Source: Jaltomata sinuosa (lineage: Eukaryota; Streptophyta; Magnoliopsida; Solanales; Solanaceae). From it: a stretch of DNA of 64,000 nucleotides. The DNA lies in NCBI GenBank assembly GCA_003996215.1, contig QJPP01003567.1, positions 186,001 to 250,000 of the forward strand. Reading direction: 5' to 3'. Position numbers and translations under genes: made by a program. The stretch's first letter is position 1; every line of letters starts with the position of its first letter. The notes below the pieces were generated by a model. It was not told the DNA's origin and searched no databases. It worked only from the letters and a program-made list of their open reading frames with translations. This document shows, piece after piece, positions 54,839 to 64,000 of this stretch.

Positions 54839-57696
54839 TGTAATGACCCTCCAGGTCATTTTCTATTTTTTGTATTTTTTCTGCATTTCGAGCTTTCCCT
54901 CAGTGGCTACAGGTCATTTATGACTTACCGAGACTGAAGGCTCGGTGCCCGAGGCTGTTCGTTAGGTTGTTATGACCATTTCCTTGTTTTAGAACTTGAA
55001 CTTAGAAAACCTTTGACTTCAGTCAACTTTCTTGGTAAACATGTTTAGAATCAAATTTTGACAGTTTCGAGACTCTGGAACGATGATTTTGGTCTAGTGG
55101 GACCCTTGGTCTGGGTTCAGGAGTTTTTGTTTTAGGTTTGTGTTGTTTTCTATTTTTCAGGCCAGTTTGGATTATGGGGTTGATTTTGGTCAACATGCGA
55201 AGAAGACGGCTTCGAATAAAAAATTTGTCAGTGTTGTTAGCTCCGGAATGTCGACTTTGGGTTAGTAGGACCTTTGGTTCGGGTCTCGGGGCTTCCAGAC
55301 TTATTTTTGGGTATTGGGTTTTGAGTGGTTTTTAGGTGTGGGGCCTACTTTTGGCTAAAAGGATCTCTATTGTGAGTTTAGTCAATTCTGTTGCGTCTGA
55401 AATATTGTTTATGGTAGGGTTGAATGGTTAGTTTGGGTTCACTGGGTTCCAAATTAATCCCGAGGGTCCATCGGGTGACTTTTTAGCCTTTGTGTTTGCT
55501 GGTTGCTGCTATAAAGTTGCAGATCAGTTTGGTCATCGCGACAGCGAGGTGGCATCACATTCACGATGGTCTAGTTTCTTGACCATCATGATCGCGTGGT
55601 CGCTTCTCGTGACCGCAATGAAGTAGGTTGGGACCCGACCCAGCTTGCTCTACGCGATTGTGTGGCTGGACACTCGCGACCGTGATTGTCTGTCCCGCAT
55701 TTTCTTCGCAATCGCGTGGGGTCCTTCGCGATTGCGATGAAGGACCCCAGGAAGCTATTTAAGCTGCCAACTTCGTTTTCTCCTCCAACACTTTGAATTT
55801 TCTCCATTGTTGCATTTTTAAGCTCCAGTTACAGCTCTACTATCTCAGCATACCTCACCTGGTAAGTCCCCCTCTGTCCCTCTCCTCTTTTCCGTTGTTA
55901 ATTCTCGTTAAATCCCGTTGGTTTCCCCTTGTGATTCCCCTTTAGTTAGTAGTGCTTCAGGGCTATTTTGAGCCCCCAAACGATCCCCATTCACGCTTAA
56001 ATTTTGAGCATGGGTTTCTTAACCCACCGCGAGAAAAATTGTAATTTTTAATTTTTGTTTCGTTGTGCAGGCCCCGAGGGTCATTTTCTAACTCGATTTC
56101 CAGCCCATTTTTTTGTATAACAATATGGGTGTCATTCCTACCGTCTTGACACCTGGATTGTATTCTTGATAGCATGACAGCTTTCTAAGGTTGTTCAGAA
56201 GGGGAAAGCACATGAGTGACGGTTCATATTTGTAGTTCGGCCCCGAGGTAGATTACGATTTACTTTCTAGACTGAGTTTAGTTAGATTTCATATATTTAT
56301 ATGTTGCTGGAACATTAGGTTGGCTTAGGTAGATTTATGCTTAAATATTGTTTATTACTTTAAAATTGGCCATTTCGGATAATAGTTTAGGATTATCATG
56401 GTTATCCTTAGCCTAGGAGCTTGTAGTATCATTTTGGCTAGCTTAGAATCCCTAGGTTGCTTTTAGGAGGTTTTAGAGGTAGAGTAGATATTTTTGTGTT
56501 CCTTTTTCGCTATTACTTTCCTGTTTTATCCGCTTTATTCTACTGATGTGTGTAATTGTGGGCCCGAGGCCATAACTTGGATTTGGACGGAGCCCCATGT
56601 CAGTTCTCTTGGTTTGGAGGGTATTTTGCCCTATTTTGCCTTGTTGTGCGTGCTTTTCTCTGAATATGGACATATTATGCTCATACTGCACTGCATATTA
56701 TTGGCACATAAAGGGAGTATTTTTTGAGACTTTTGGTTCAAAATGAGGTTTACTACGGCTACGGTGATTTTCGAATTTGAATTAAACTTTATCGGATTTT
56801 ACTATGGGTTTTGGAAGGAAAAGGGAAAAATACTATTTTATGCATATACTTATAGTCTGATGCAGTATTGCGGATCCCAGATGCGTTATTTTGAGTTTTA
56901 CTTTCCTTTCACCTATATAAGCATATATGCATAGTCCAATGCGGTATTCCAAGCGCCCGATGTGGTATTCCGGGTTTATATTATTATGCATTCATACATT
57001 ACATCATCATTTCATTGCATTGCATTGACTTGGGCGCTTTTTGGATTCTTGGTAGTTTTGGGGTTGATCTTGTTACTACTTCGCCTTTTTGGCTTGGTTA
57101 TTTTCGATTCTTGGCTTTATAACTAGATTTAGGTGGATCCCTGTATTTTAGCTCCTTTCCTGTAATTTATATTTATATATTATCTTTTTGCGCTTGGTCG
57201 GTCTATGATGCCTATTGAGTACCCGTTGTCTTGGTACTCATACTACACTCTACATCTTTTTTTCTGATGCAACATCTAGTACAAGCCACCCTCACTGATC
57301 CTCCCATCGTTCAAGGCCTGCTGCAGTTCGGATTATGGTGAGCTCCCAGCGCCTTGGAGGCTGCACATGCTTTCCATCTTGTATATTATGTCTGTATTTT
57401 GTATTTTGGATAGACAGAGTCTGTTATATAGCTACTCCTTACTTTAGTTGCTCTTGTACTAGTGACACCAGGTTCGGGTTGGTCTCATGTATGTTTTGTC
57501 TCTTGGTCACTTTCGGGCCATCTTTTGTAGATTTAGTACAGTGGTATGTATATATATGCTATTGGCCCTATATTTTCATTTATGTCTTCAACTTTTCCTT
57601 ATTCTAATTGCTTTACTATTTTCCGCATTGTTGGATTTGGCTTGCCTTCTGGGGAATTATGTAGGTTCCATCATGACCCAGTTTTGGGTCGTGACA
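54839..57696 (+). repeat. Element E 3' LTR
   Basis: Starts TGTAATGACCCTCC and ends GGGTCGTGACA. It contains the same cluster (55535-55745), TATTTAA box (55756), a donor at 55862 and an intact acceptor TTGTGCAG at 56070, and the GATGCGGTATTC repeats (56858-56972). A/T-rich small frames have no domain. Confidence 0.92.
55862..56070 (+). other. Candidate leader intron in element E 3' LTR
   Basis: Donor CCTGGTAAGTCC (GT at 55862) and acceptor TTTCGTTGTGCAG (AG ends 56070) before GCCCCGAGG. The start is about 100 bases after the TATA box, as in D. The 5' LTR keeps the donor (42388) but lost the acceptor. Confidence 0.5.
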
Positions 57697-59435
57697 AGAT
57701 CAAATGTCAAAACAAAATAATTATGAGCATACAAGTAATAGATGTACGATATGAAACTGTAACCTACACACCAACTTTATTAGTTCATTACATAACGTCC
57801 AAAAAAACATTTATTATAATACAACACTTATGATTTTCCTAGGTGACGTACTTAAACTATATTTAGTACAAATGATCATATGATGGCCTACCAAAGGAGA
57901 TCCAAGTCTAGTGTAAGGCATATGTTGCTCAAGTGCACAGTGCTATGATTTTATATGTATAACTATAATCATAGTCTGTTACAAGGTACGCCCTCACAGG
58001 CTCACTATGAGGGTCTGCCCGCAGGTCATATGTGTCATGTATTAGCTCGAGTCAGGAAAACTAGTGCATGATATTCCAGCTGACTCCAAATGCAAATGAT
58101 GCCACAAGGGCATGTACGCCACAGTACTCAGGCTTACTATAATGGTCTGGTCTCAATCCTGTGCACAAAATTACATCGCGTGGGTGTATCAAGTAAAACC
58201 TATGAATACCCTCATGTCACTAAATGTTATCAAATAATGCCCTAAAAGGCCTATGACATGAGATTCTTCAACCGTTTAAGTAAAATCGCTATGTAACACT
58301 TAATTCCTCTCAATATGTTATCAATGTCCAAATACTAATTCTCATTTTAGCTTATGGCTATATCACATAGGTTATCACATAAACATATGTAACTATGCTA
58401 TGTCCATTTATTTTATTTATAATGTATGACTCATATATACACCCATATTGAGTGAATTCTAAGAATTTCAAGTAAAGACACTTACGATCATGCAAAATAT
58501 TATGAAAGCTTGACACGAAGGGAGTAATAAGAGTACGTACAAGCTTTAACAGTTAAACAAGAGAATGACATATAAAGTAACTAAAAAACTTTTTCTCATT
58601 TTTCATGTAAGTTATTTTGACCCTTATAGAAGGAACATGTGACGTAGGGTGGTGCCTTACGACGAAGGAAGTTTTAGCTTCACATACCTTGAATGCTATG
58701 TTAAGTTTTTCTTAGAGACATGACACAAAATTCTGCTACTCTACTACTGTGGTTAATCTACAAAAATATAACGTGTATAATACATATATGGTCAGCTATC
58801 CATGGAGAAATTGAAAACTCTAAGCCAATATATCATATATGGTAAAACATATAACATTCTTTTCTTACATTATTCTTGTCAAAATACCCACATAGATAGT
58901 AAGGCATCACTGATACAAAAATAGCTAGACTATATAATGTAACTCTCCTAATAATGGTACAGTAATATACTAATGAAAGATGTCTATGTAACATAGGATT
59001 TAGGATAAGGACCAATATTTTATTACAATTAAGGTAAAGTGGGTTTCTACTACAACATGTAGTAAAGAAGTGTTGGACATGATTTGTTTGAGAAGAACAA
59101 AAAGTAACAGAACTATTCATACTCTTACTAGAAAATCTTAAAATAGTAGTGATTATATTTGTCTACTACCAAAATAGGTGAGGAAACATGCAAAGTTGAA
59201 ACTTACCGTAGCTATTGAAGAAAACTTGGGAGAAAATTATTTACCCCTTTAATTTTGTTATACAGAGCTCATACAAGGAGTCATATAAGAATAAAGTGTT
59301 AAGGCGGTGGAGTCAATAATTCCTTTGTATTGGCTAGAAGCTAATTTTATTTGCACCCATTCTATGTTGATACAAGTCAAGACATTAGATTATTTAGAAA
59401 CATCTTATACATGATTTTTTTAATTGGATATTACA
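57697..59435 (-). repeat. Element F 3' LTR, second part
   Basis: The rest of the LTR cut by E. It ends GGATATTACA at 59435, matching the A LTR end GGTGTTACA, and is followed by a pyrimidine run (ATCCCTCCC) that is the polypurine tract on the minus strand. A/T-rich, with no recognised gene. The minus frame 58833-59120 has no domain. Confidence 0.78.
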
Positions 59436-59849
59436 TTATCCCTCCCTATATATTTTTCGTCCTCGAATGAAGTCTACAACCAAAATAATTCTTAACTTTG
59501 TTATTTTCCCAAAATTTTGGCAGAGTTTCTTCTGTAAGTAGGCCTATCCAAAACCTGCCAGCTAGCCAGAATATGTACAAATACGCTTTACAGAGCATTA
59601 CAACAAATACAATACTCAATAGATACTACACGTGGCTCTATTTGGCCTTATACTCAAATAAAGGTTAAAGCCAATAGTGTAACTTACCTTATACTCTGCA
59701 TCTGGAAGCTGCATCCATGAAAGTTTCTTGAACCACAACCACACATCATGTACCTAAACATATTAATTAGGAATCATATGATAACTAAACAACCACCATA
59801 GAGACTAATGATCATATAACAGGACATGTAGTTTAAGAACCTTTCGATG

Positions 59850-59995
59850 GTCCTTGGAACAAGTAAGGGTATTTAACTTTCACATCCTCTTCTGCTTCCC
59901 AGGTGGCTTCTTCTGCATCCTGGTTCCTCCAAAGTACTTTGACCAAAACTATATCTTTGGTCCTTAACTTCCTGACCTTCCAGTCCAATATAGCC
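59850..59995 (-). pseudogene. Element F chromodomain
   Basis: Minus-strand text reads VLWRNQDAEEATWEAEEDVK, matching the A chromodomain at 1345-1155, before the LTR. Confidence 0.75.
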
Positions 59996-60007
59996 ACAGG
60001 GAATTCC

Positions 60008-60570
60008 TCAAATGATAAGTCTCCCGCAAGCTCGATACCTTATGTAGGGATGACATGTGAAGGTTCTCCAAAATATTTGTGCAACATACACACATGAAAG
60101 ACCGTATGTATTGCAAATAACTCTGGAGGGTAATTCTACCTCATAGGCTACCTGGTCAATTCTGCGTATGACTCTATAAGGCCCAATATACCTGGGACTC
60201 AGCTTACCTTTCTTCTTGAATTGCATAACTCCTTTCATAGGTGACACCTTCAAAAATACCAAATCATCAATATAAAACTCTAAATCCCTACGTCACACAT
60301 CTGTATATGATTTTTGTCAACTCTAAGTAGTCTTCAATCGCTCCTATATCAATTTGACCTTTTCAATGGCTTGGTAGACTAGATCTGGTCCTAGTATCTG
60401 TCTCTCACCTACCTCAAACCAACCGATAGACGATCTACATCACCTCCCATACCGAGCTTCAAATAGAGCCATGCCAATGCTAGAGTGATAGCTATTATTA
60501 TAGGTAAACTCTATTAGGGGCAAATGATCATCCCAGTTACTTATAAAGTCCAGCAAATACCAATTTTGGA
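60008..60570 (-). pseudogene. Element F integrase, C-terminal part
   Basis: The frame 60262-60008 reads VFLKVSPMKGVMQFKKKGKL, SPRYIGPYRVIRRIDQVAYE and VELPSR, the conserved integrase C-terminal fold of chromoviruses. The upstream bases to about 60570 match A integrase bases 1860-1500 (for example the tract around ATGATCATCCCA), so part of the core remains. The rest is missing at the junction with viral DNA. Confidence 0.82.
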
Positions 60571-60616
60571 GTGCCAGTGCGCGGTATGTGTGCGGAAGTA
60601 TTTTTATTCATTATTT

Positions 60617-60841
60617 TTAATTTGAGTCTATATCTGGATATATATCTAATTCGTATGGCCAAAAATCTTCTGTAGAATTAATGATTTTATCAAGTATAAT
60701 TTGTTGTAAATCTCTGTTAAGATTAACTGTTTTAATGATAGTGATTAATATTTTATTTTTAAAGAATATTTGGTATTTTGAGGGGTTACTTATTATTTTT
60801 AAGTTGTGGGTAGATTCATCCATTTTTGTAGTTGAGTCCAT
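60617..60841 (-). CDS. EPRV small ORF 3 (74 aa)
   Basis: Minus strand, ATG at 60841, stop at 60617. Its ATG shares one base with the previous ORF's stop (TAATG), a stop-restart overlap seen in polycistronic pararetroviruses. The protein is Ile/Asn/Asp-rich and ends in YELDIYPDIDSN, resembling the end of small ORF 1 (YELDLYSD). Function unknown. It could be the start of a longer viral ORF that was truncated or a duplicated small gene. Confidence 0.5.
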   Translation of the reverse strand: MDSTTKMDESTHNLKIISNPSKYQIFFKNKILITIIKTVNLNRDLQQIILDKIINSTEDFWPYELDIYPDIDSN

Positions 60842-61227
60842 TATTTGCTGTTATTTTTATTTTTATGTGAGAAAGTTGCTTCATATAATTGTTTTTCTTT
60901 TATATGTGATTTTTGAAGGTTTATTATATTATCTTTTATATATTTTAAAAATTCAGTATCTCCTGTTTCTAAATAAATATCTAAATTTTGTCTTATTAGG
61001 TATATTTGAAAATCTATTAGTTCTTTGGTGTGTCTCCATTTTTTAAATGATTCTGTATTTGTATTTTGATTAAATGCTTTTTTATAATAGTCTTCTGCAT
61101 TATTTTTTAATCTTATTATTTCGTTTTCACAATTTAAAATATATTCTACATAATTTTTATCTTGAGTTTCGTTGTATTTAATTTCGTTTGTTTTCTTAAG
61201 TTGTTCAAGGATATATTTAGATTCCAT
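60841..61227 (-). CDS. EPRV small ORF 2 (128 aa), coiled-coil-like
   Basis: Minus strand, ATG 61227, stop 60841. The protein is rich in Lys, Glu and Asn with long helical stretches (EIIRLKNNAEDYYKKAF and IRQNLDIYLETG), likely coiled coil. It follows small ORF 1 after a gap of 38 bases. Small basic or coiled proteins upstream of the capsid gene are common in Caulimoviridae. No specific function can be assigned. It has no internal stop. Confidence 0.55.
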   Translation of the reverse strand: MESKYILEQLKKTNEIKYNETQDKNYVEYILNCENEIIRLKNNAEDYYKKAFNQNTNTESFKKWRHTKELIDFQIYLIRQNLDIYLETGDTEFLKYIKDNIINLQKSHIKEKQLYEATFSHKNKNNSK

Positions 61228-61265
61228 AGTTTCTCTTCAATATTTTAAATATTCGTAGTTAATTA

Positions 61266-61508
61266 TTAATCCGAATATAAATCTAGTTCGTATAAATCTA
61301 AATCGTCTATGTCATCTGGTATAATTAGTTCTATCCATCTTTGTTCCATTATTTCTGTTATCTCAAAAGTAACTAAAGTATCGTAAATTTTTCTCCTAAT
61401 ATCGTTATTAAGTTGTTTAAGGATATATAATATGAGTATTTTATAATTATTATCATCATTTATTAGGTACGTATTATTGCTCATTAAATCGATATTTATT
61501 CTTGTCAT
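61266..61508 (-). CDS. EPRV small ORF 1 (80 aa)
   Basis: Minus strand, ATG 61508, stop 61266. Acidic C-terminus (DDIDDLDLYELDLYSD). It is the first ORF after the leader. The family function is unknown. Its C-terminal part resembles small ORF 3, and the plus-strand DNA of both regions shares AATTCGTAT/AGTTCGTAT with flanking TATATCT-like bases. Intact frame. Confidence 0.55.
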   Translation of the reverse strand: MTRINIDLMSNNTYLINDDNNYKILILYILKQLNNDIRRKIYDTLVTFEITEIMEQRWIELIIPDDIDDLDLYELDLYSD

Positions 61509-62013
61509 GTTTTTTACTAAACATATTCCCTCTAATCTCTTTGTTTATCATAAAGTTTATCATCTTTTAATAAGTTATTTTGAACAATCTCTTCTAGCCA
61601 CTACCATGCTTTTCTTGCTTCAATCGTTTACCCTAACAGCGCCTCAACTTTGTCTACTCCCCTAAACGGCCTCCTTGCCTACCGGTTTTGACCTTAGGAT
61701 GGCATAGTCTGGGCTTAACTAATCTCAGCAATATTTAACCATGGCAAGCTTTCTTAAGATGTTCTTTATAACAGTACTAAAACATGATAAACAGTTATGA
61801 TATAAAAGAGATTATAAGGAATATAAAAGTTTAGCTATACATGACTATGAATAAGTATACCTGATTTTTTAGCTCGTCTGGATGCTCCATAGCTTACTTA
61901 AAAGATATATTTTATTTATGTATATGGAAGGTTTACAAGTGAGGAATTGAGAGGTGAGGGATTTCTCGCTGATGATGCGATCCTTGATCCTGCCTCCCTT
62001 CCTCTTCTTACAT
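61509..62013 (-). other. EPRV leader region
   Basis: About 500 bases between the TATA box and small ORF 1. A polyadenylation signal AATAAA on the minus strand lies at 61916-61911, about 100 bases after the TATA box, as in viruses whose RNA passes the signal once and stops on the second pass. I could not find a Met-type primer site (TGGTATCAGAGC) here. Confidence 0.5.
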
Positions 62014-62150
62014 CCTTTTATAGAAAAAATAAATGACTCTTACTATTTACACATGACCCTTACTATTCACAAATGACCTTTCATGAACGACATTTACTGT
62101 TCATGAATGATTCTTACTATTTACTTTACGACTTTTTATAATAAAACAAA
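62014..62150 (-). promoter_or_regulatory. EPRV transcription promoter (35S-like position)
   Basis: On the minus strand TATAAAAGG lies at 62022-62014. Upstream (62033-62130) there are several imperfect direct copies of a motif of about 19 bases, with plus-strand forms TGACTCTTACTATTTACAC, TGACCCTTACTATTCACAA and TGATTCTTACTATTTACTT. The position between the transactivator-like gene and the 5' ORFs matches the Caulimoviridae pregenomic RNA promoter. Confidence 0.65.
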
Positions 62151-62342
62151 AATTATAATGTTCCTATTTTTACATCTGTCCCCTATTTTATGACTTTTTT
62201 ACAATACGGTACAAAAAACTTAAATAACTGACAGGGACATCTATCTACTTATATTTATGGAAGACAAAACTTTATACAACTTTACATTTTTTCAAATTTC
62301 ACTATTTCCTTTTTGACTTCTTTTTCTCCTTTCCACATATCT

Positions 62343-63508
62343 TCATTCCAGCTGTACATCTGGTATCTCTGTCATATCTCCTCCATTGTATTTTGAACAA
62401 CGATGATCTGGATATTTATGACTAATTATCTTGCAGTATCTTGTTAATAGATTTTGAGAAATAAATTCGTTCTTCAATGCTCTTGTCGTCGGTTTCTCTT
62501 CTGGTCTAAGTAATGATAATATCCATTGTTGGACTTCTTCCATATCTGCTTCTCTTACATTTCTTGAATTTGAATAAATCATTAATTGGTCTCTGGCGTA
62601 GTAACTCCATATCGCGTTTCCATTTAAATAATTATCTGCTAGCTCTTGAATAATGGTTGAAATTCCAATAATTCGCTTGTTTGCATAGAAATTGGGTATT
62701 TCTATCATAGGTATTTCTGGTTGTATTATTATATCGTCTGGTAATATCATGTTTTTTGTCAATCCCAGTTTTACAACTTGGATCACTGGTTTTATCTCGT
62801 CATATAATATTTCTGCTGGTGCTGTATAGAATTTCACATAGAATAAATTTCCTTTTGTAACTCTTTTGTAGGTTAGAAATGCTTTATGTATTTCTGGTAT
62901 TCCTTGTAGCTCTTCTCCGTCGTATGTGTATACTATACTGAGTAGTCCATAATGGTAACATGTTTTGACTAAGTTCGAATTTGTCTTTGGCTGTGCAATG
63001 AGTCTGTTATATCCCTGTAATTTTTGGGTTATGTAGTCTTGGGTTGAGTCTGTGGTTGTAACTGACCTTGGGTTTAGGTTTAAATATGTCTGGATTTTGT
63101 ATATATTTTGTATGTAGTTTTGGGACAAATGGTTGTATATCTTTTTCTCTTGGTGTAAACTTGCTGCGTATGTATTTATTTGGGGTGGTACCATAACTGG
63201 TCTTTGTATTTTTTGAGTAAATGGGTTTGTGAACATTGTATTTAAATTGGTATTTTTGTATTGTGGTTTTGTAGGTTGTCCGCTTGTACCTGCACTTGTA
63301 CCTGCATTATTAGCAAATAAATTGTTTTGGGTTTTTCGGAGTTTCCCAACGTCTCCTTCTAGCTCCGGACGTTTATAGTCTTCCTGGGGACTGCTATCTT
63401 TAGCCTTAGACTTCAGATTAACTTCATTAGTCTTTAGCTTTTTATCTCTTCATCCATACTATCCACTTTAGTACAAAGTGTAGTAATGGCTTCGAGTATC
63501 TTATCCAT
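62343..63508 (-). pseudogene. EPRV inclusion-body/transactivator-like gene, frameshifted
   Basis: The main frame 63236-62343 (297 aa) follows the pol end. It contains CYHYGLLSIVYTYDGEEL, IPEIHKAFLTYKR and TKGNLFYVKFYTAPAEILYD, which resemble the core of caulimovirid translation transactivator proteins, then a long helical C-terminus. Upstream, an ATG at 63508 starts a frame that stops near 63442. The continuing frame differs by one base at an A run at about 63443-63447, so the N-terminal part is separated by a frameshift. A 12-base repeat at 63283-63306 encodes a repeated AGTS. The product would form the viral inclusion body and help reinitiation on polycistronic RNA. Identification is by motif memory. 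Confidence 0.6.
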
Positions 63509-63524
63509 TGTATTATCTTCTGGC

Positions 63525-64000
63525 TCAGTTTGGGTACCTTTGTCTTGATAGGTAGTCTGCAATAACATTTTTGTCAGTCCTTATTACCTCAATTGTAAAT
63601 GTAAAAATTTGTATATTTAATACAAGCCTTCTTATTTCCTTCGTTGTCACCGAGTCTGGTATTTTTCGCTTTATCCACCACTTTACTTGCGTATTATCTG
63701 TTCTTACAATAAATTTGTTATAAACAATATATGGCTCAAATGCTAACAAACATTTATATAATCCAAATAGTTCTTTTCTATTTATTTCCCATTTTAATTG
63801 TGGTTCCGTGTATGATCCCGAATAATATCTACAATGATGTTCAATTTCTTCATTATCATATCTATATTTGAGAATTTCTCCATAACTGTGATCACTAGAA
63901 TCAGTTTCTACTATGTATGTGAATTGCCTTTTTTCATTTGGAAAATATAGTTTTGGTAGTTTTTTACACAAAGTTTTAATCTTTTTTATATGCATTTTAT
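63525..64000 (-). pseudogene. EPRV pol, RNase H domain (partial)
   Basis: Minus-strand frame 63995-63525, open to the window edge. RNase H residues are all visible: YIVETDSSDHSYGEIL, INRKELFGLYKCL, IVRTDNTQVKWW and VIADYLSRQRYPN. This order and the LSR ending are typical of caulimovirid reverse transcriptase. RNase H would degrade the RNA template during DNA synthesis. It is followed after 16 bases by the transactivator-like gene start in another frame. RT and protease lie beyond the window. Confidence 0.85.

Larger units (their letters stand above)
41366..57696 (+). mobile_element. Element E: 16.3 kb chromovirus with both LTRs, plus strand
   Basis: 5' LTR 41366-44217, primer site 44221, gag, protease, RT, RNase H, integrase, chromodomain, 3' LTR 54839-57696. 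The LTRs are 2852 and 2858 bases with clear sequence divergence, so the insertion is old. Element G interrupts gag at 45441-about 50920. Without G, E would be near 10.9 kb. E itself sits in the LTR of element F. The flanking five bases (AAATT and AGATC) do not match, so no target-site duplication can be claimed. Confidence 0.92.
59436..60590 (-). mobile_element. Element F internal part: integrase C-terminus and chromodomain
   Basis: With the LTR pieces this forms an A-family chromovirus on the minus strand. After the polypurine tract and TCGTCCTCGAATGAAG (compare TCGCCCTCGAATGAAG near 921), the chromodomain lies about 59990-59850. The integrase C-terminal domain runs 60262-60008 and the end of the integrase core to about 60570. 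At about 60570-60600 homology to A ends and pararetrovirus sequence begins. Confidence 0.8.
60600..64000 (-). other. Endogenous pararetrovirus segment (Caulimoviridae), minus strand
   Basis: On the minus strand the order is RNase H end of pol (64000 to 63525), a transactivator-like gene (63508 to 62343), an intergenic promoter, a leader and three small ORFs (61508 to 60617). Having the pol end before the promoter and 5' genes fits a circular viral genome integrated as a permuted or tandem copy. The A/T-rich base composition differs from the flanking retrotransposons. The layout recalls solendoviruses or cavemoviruses, but the genus is not settled. The segment continues past the window end. 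Confidence 0.75.

Noticed and set aside
41361..57701. Target-site duplication flanking element E
   Set aside because: The five bases on each side (AAATT and AGATC) do not match, so no duplication is claimed.
60681..61046. Plus-strand 121-residue hydrophobic frame
   Set aside because: Antisense to the viral small ORFs 2 and 3. A/T-rich DNA gives Ile/Leu/Tyr text on the opposite strand.

Overview
Repeat-dense nuclear DNA from a flowering plant. I see no ordinary host gene, tRNA or rRNA gene. Almost every interpretable base belongs to Ty3/gypsy LTR retrotransposons nested in and broken by one another, plus an endogenous pararetrovirus (Caulimoviridae) at the right end. The families present (Tekay-like chromoviruses with C-terminal chromodomains, Tat/Ogre-type gag with an Arg-tRNA-type primer site, an Athila-type element with an Asp-tRNA-type primer site, and a pararetrovirus with a separate post-pol gene) suit an asterid eudicot, most plausibly Solanaceae. 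The species is inference.

Layout, left to right. (A) 1-7920, minus strand: degraded chromovirus with both LTRs partly present and a gag-pol readable from gag (5887) to chromodomain (about 1160), broken by many C-to-T type stops. (B) 7921-23493, plus strand: two copies of a gag-only, pol-less element in tandem as LTR tail-internal-LTR-internal-LTR, with 3.7 kb LTRs and one LTR shared between the copies. (Tat LTR piece) 23494-24380, minus. (A-like LTR piece) 24381-26375, minus. (D) 26376-32788, plus: chromovirus without its 5' end, with mutated RT and integrase catalytic residues. (Tat) 32789-40862, minus: gag-like region, primer site and a long LTR. (F) 40863-41365 plus 57697-about 60590, minus: A-family chromovirus whose 3' LTR is split by E. 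(E) 41366-57696, plus: 16.3 kb chromovirus with two LTRs, itself interrupted in gag by (G) 45441-about 50920, a pol-less Athila-type element with gag and a second, separately led ORF. (EPRV) about 60600-64000, minus: RNase H end of pol, a transactivator-like gene, a promoter region, then three small 5' ORFs, i.e. a circularly permuted viral genome read across its origin.

The coding parts describe one machinery in several decayed copies: Gag with CCHC knuckles packages RNA, protease cuts the polyprotein, RT/RNase H copies the RNA from the tRNA primer site, and integrase with a chromodomain inserts the DNA. B and G kept gag but lost pol, so they would have depended on helper elements. Non-coding signals are more unusual than the genes. 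Several LTR families carry a family-specific cluster of short CG-containing motifs just upstream of the TATA box, followed in B, D and E by a candidate leader intron. In G a similar motif block and a longer candidate intron precede the second ORF.
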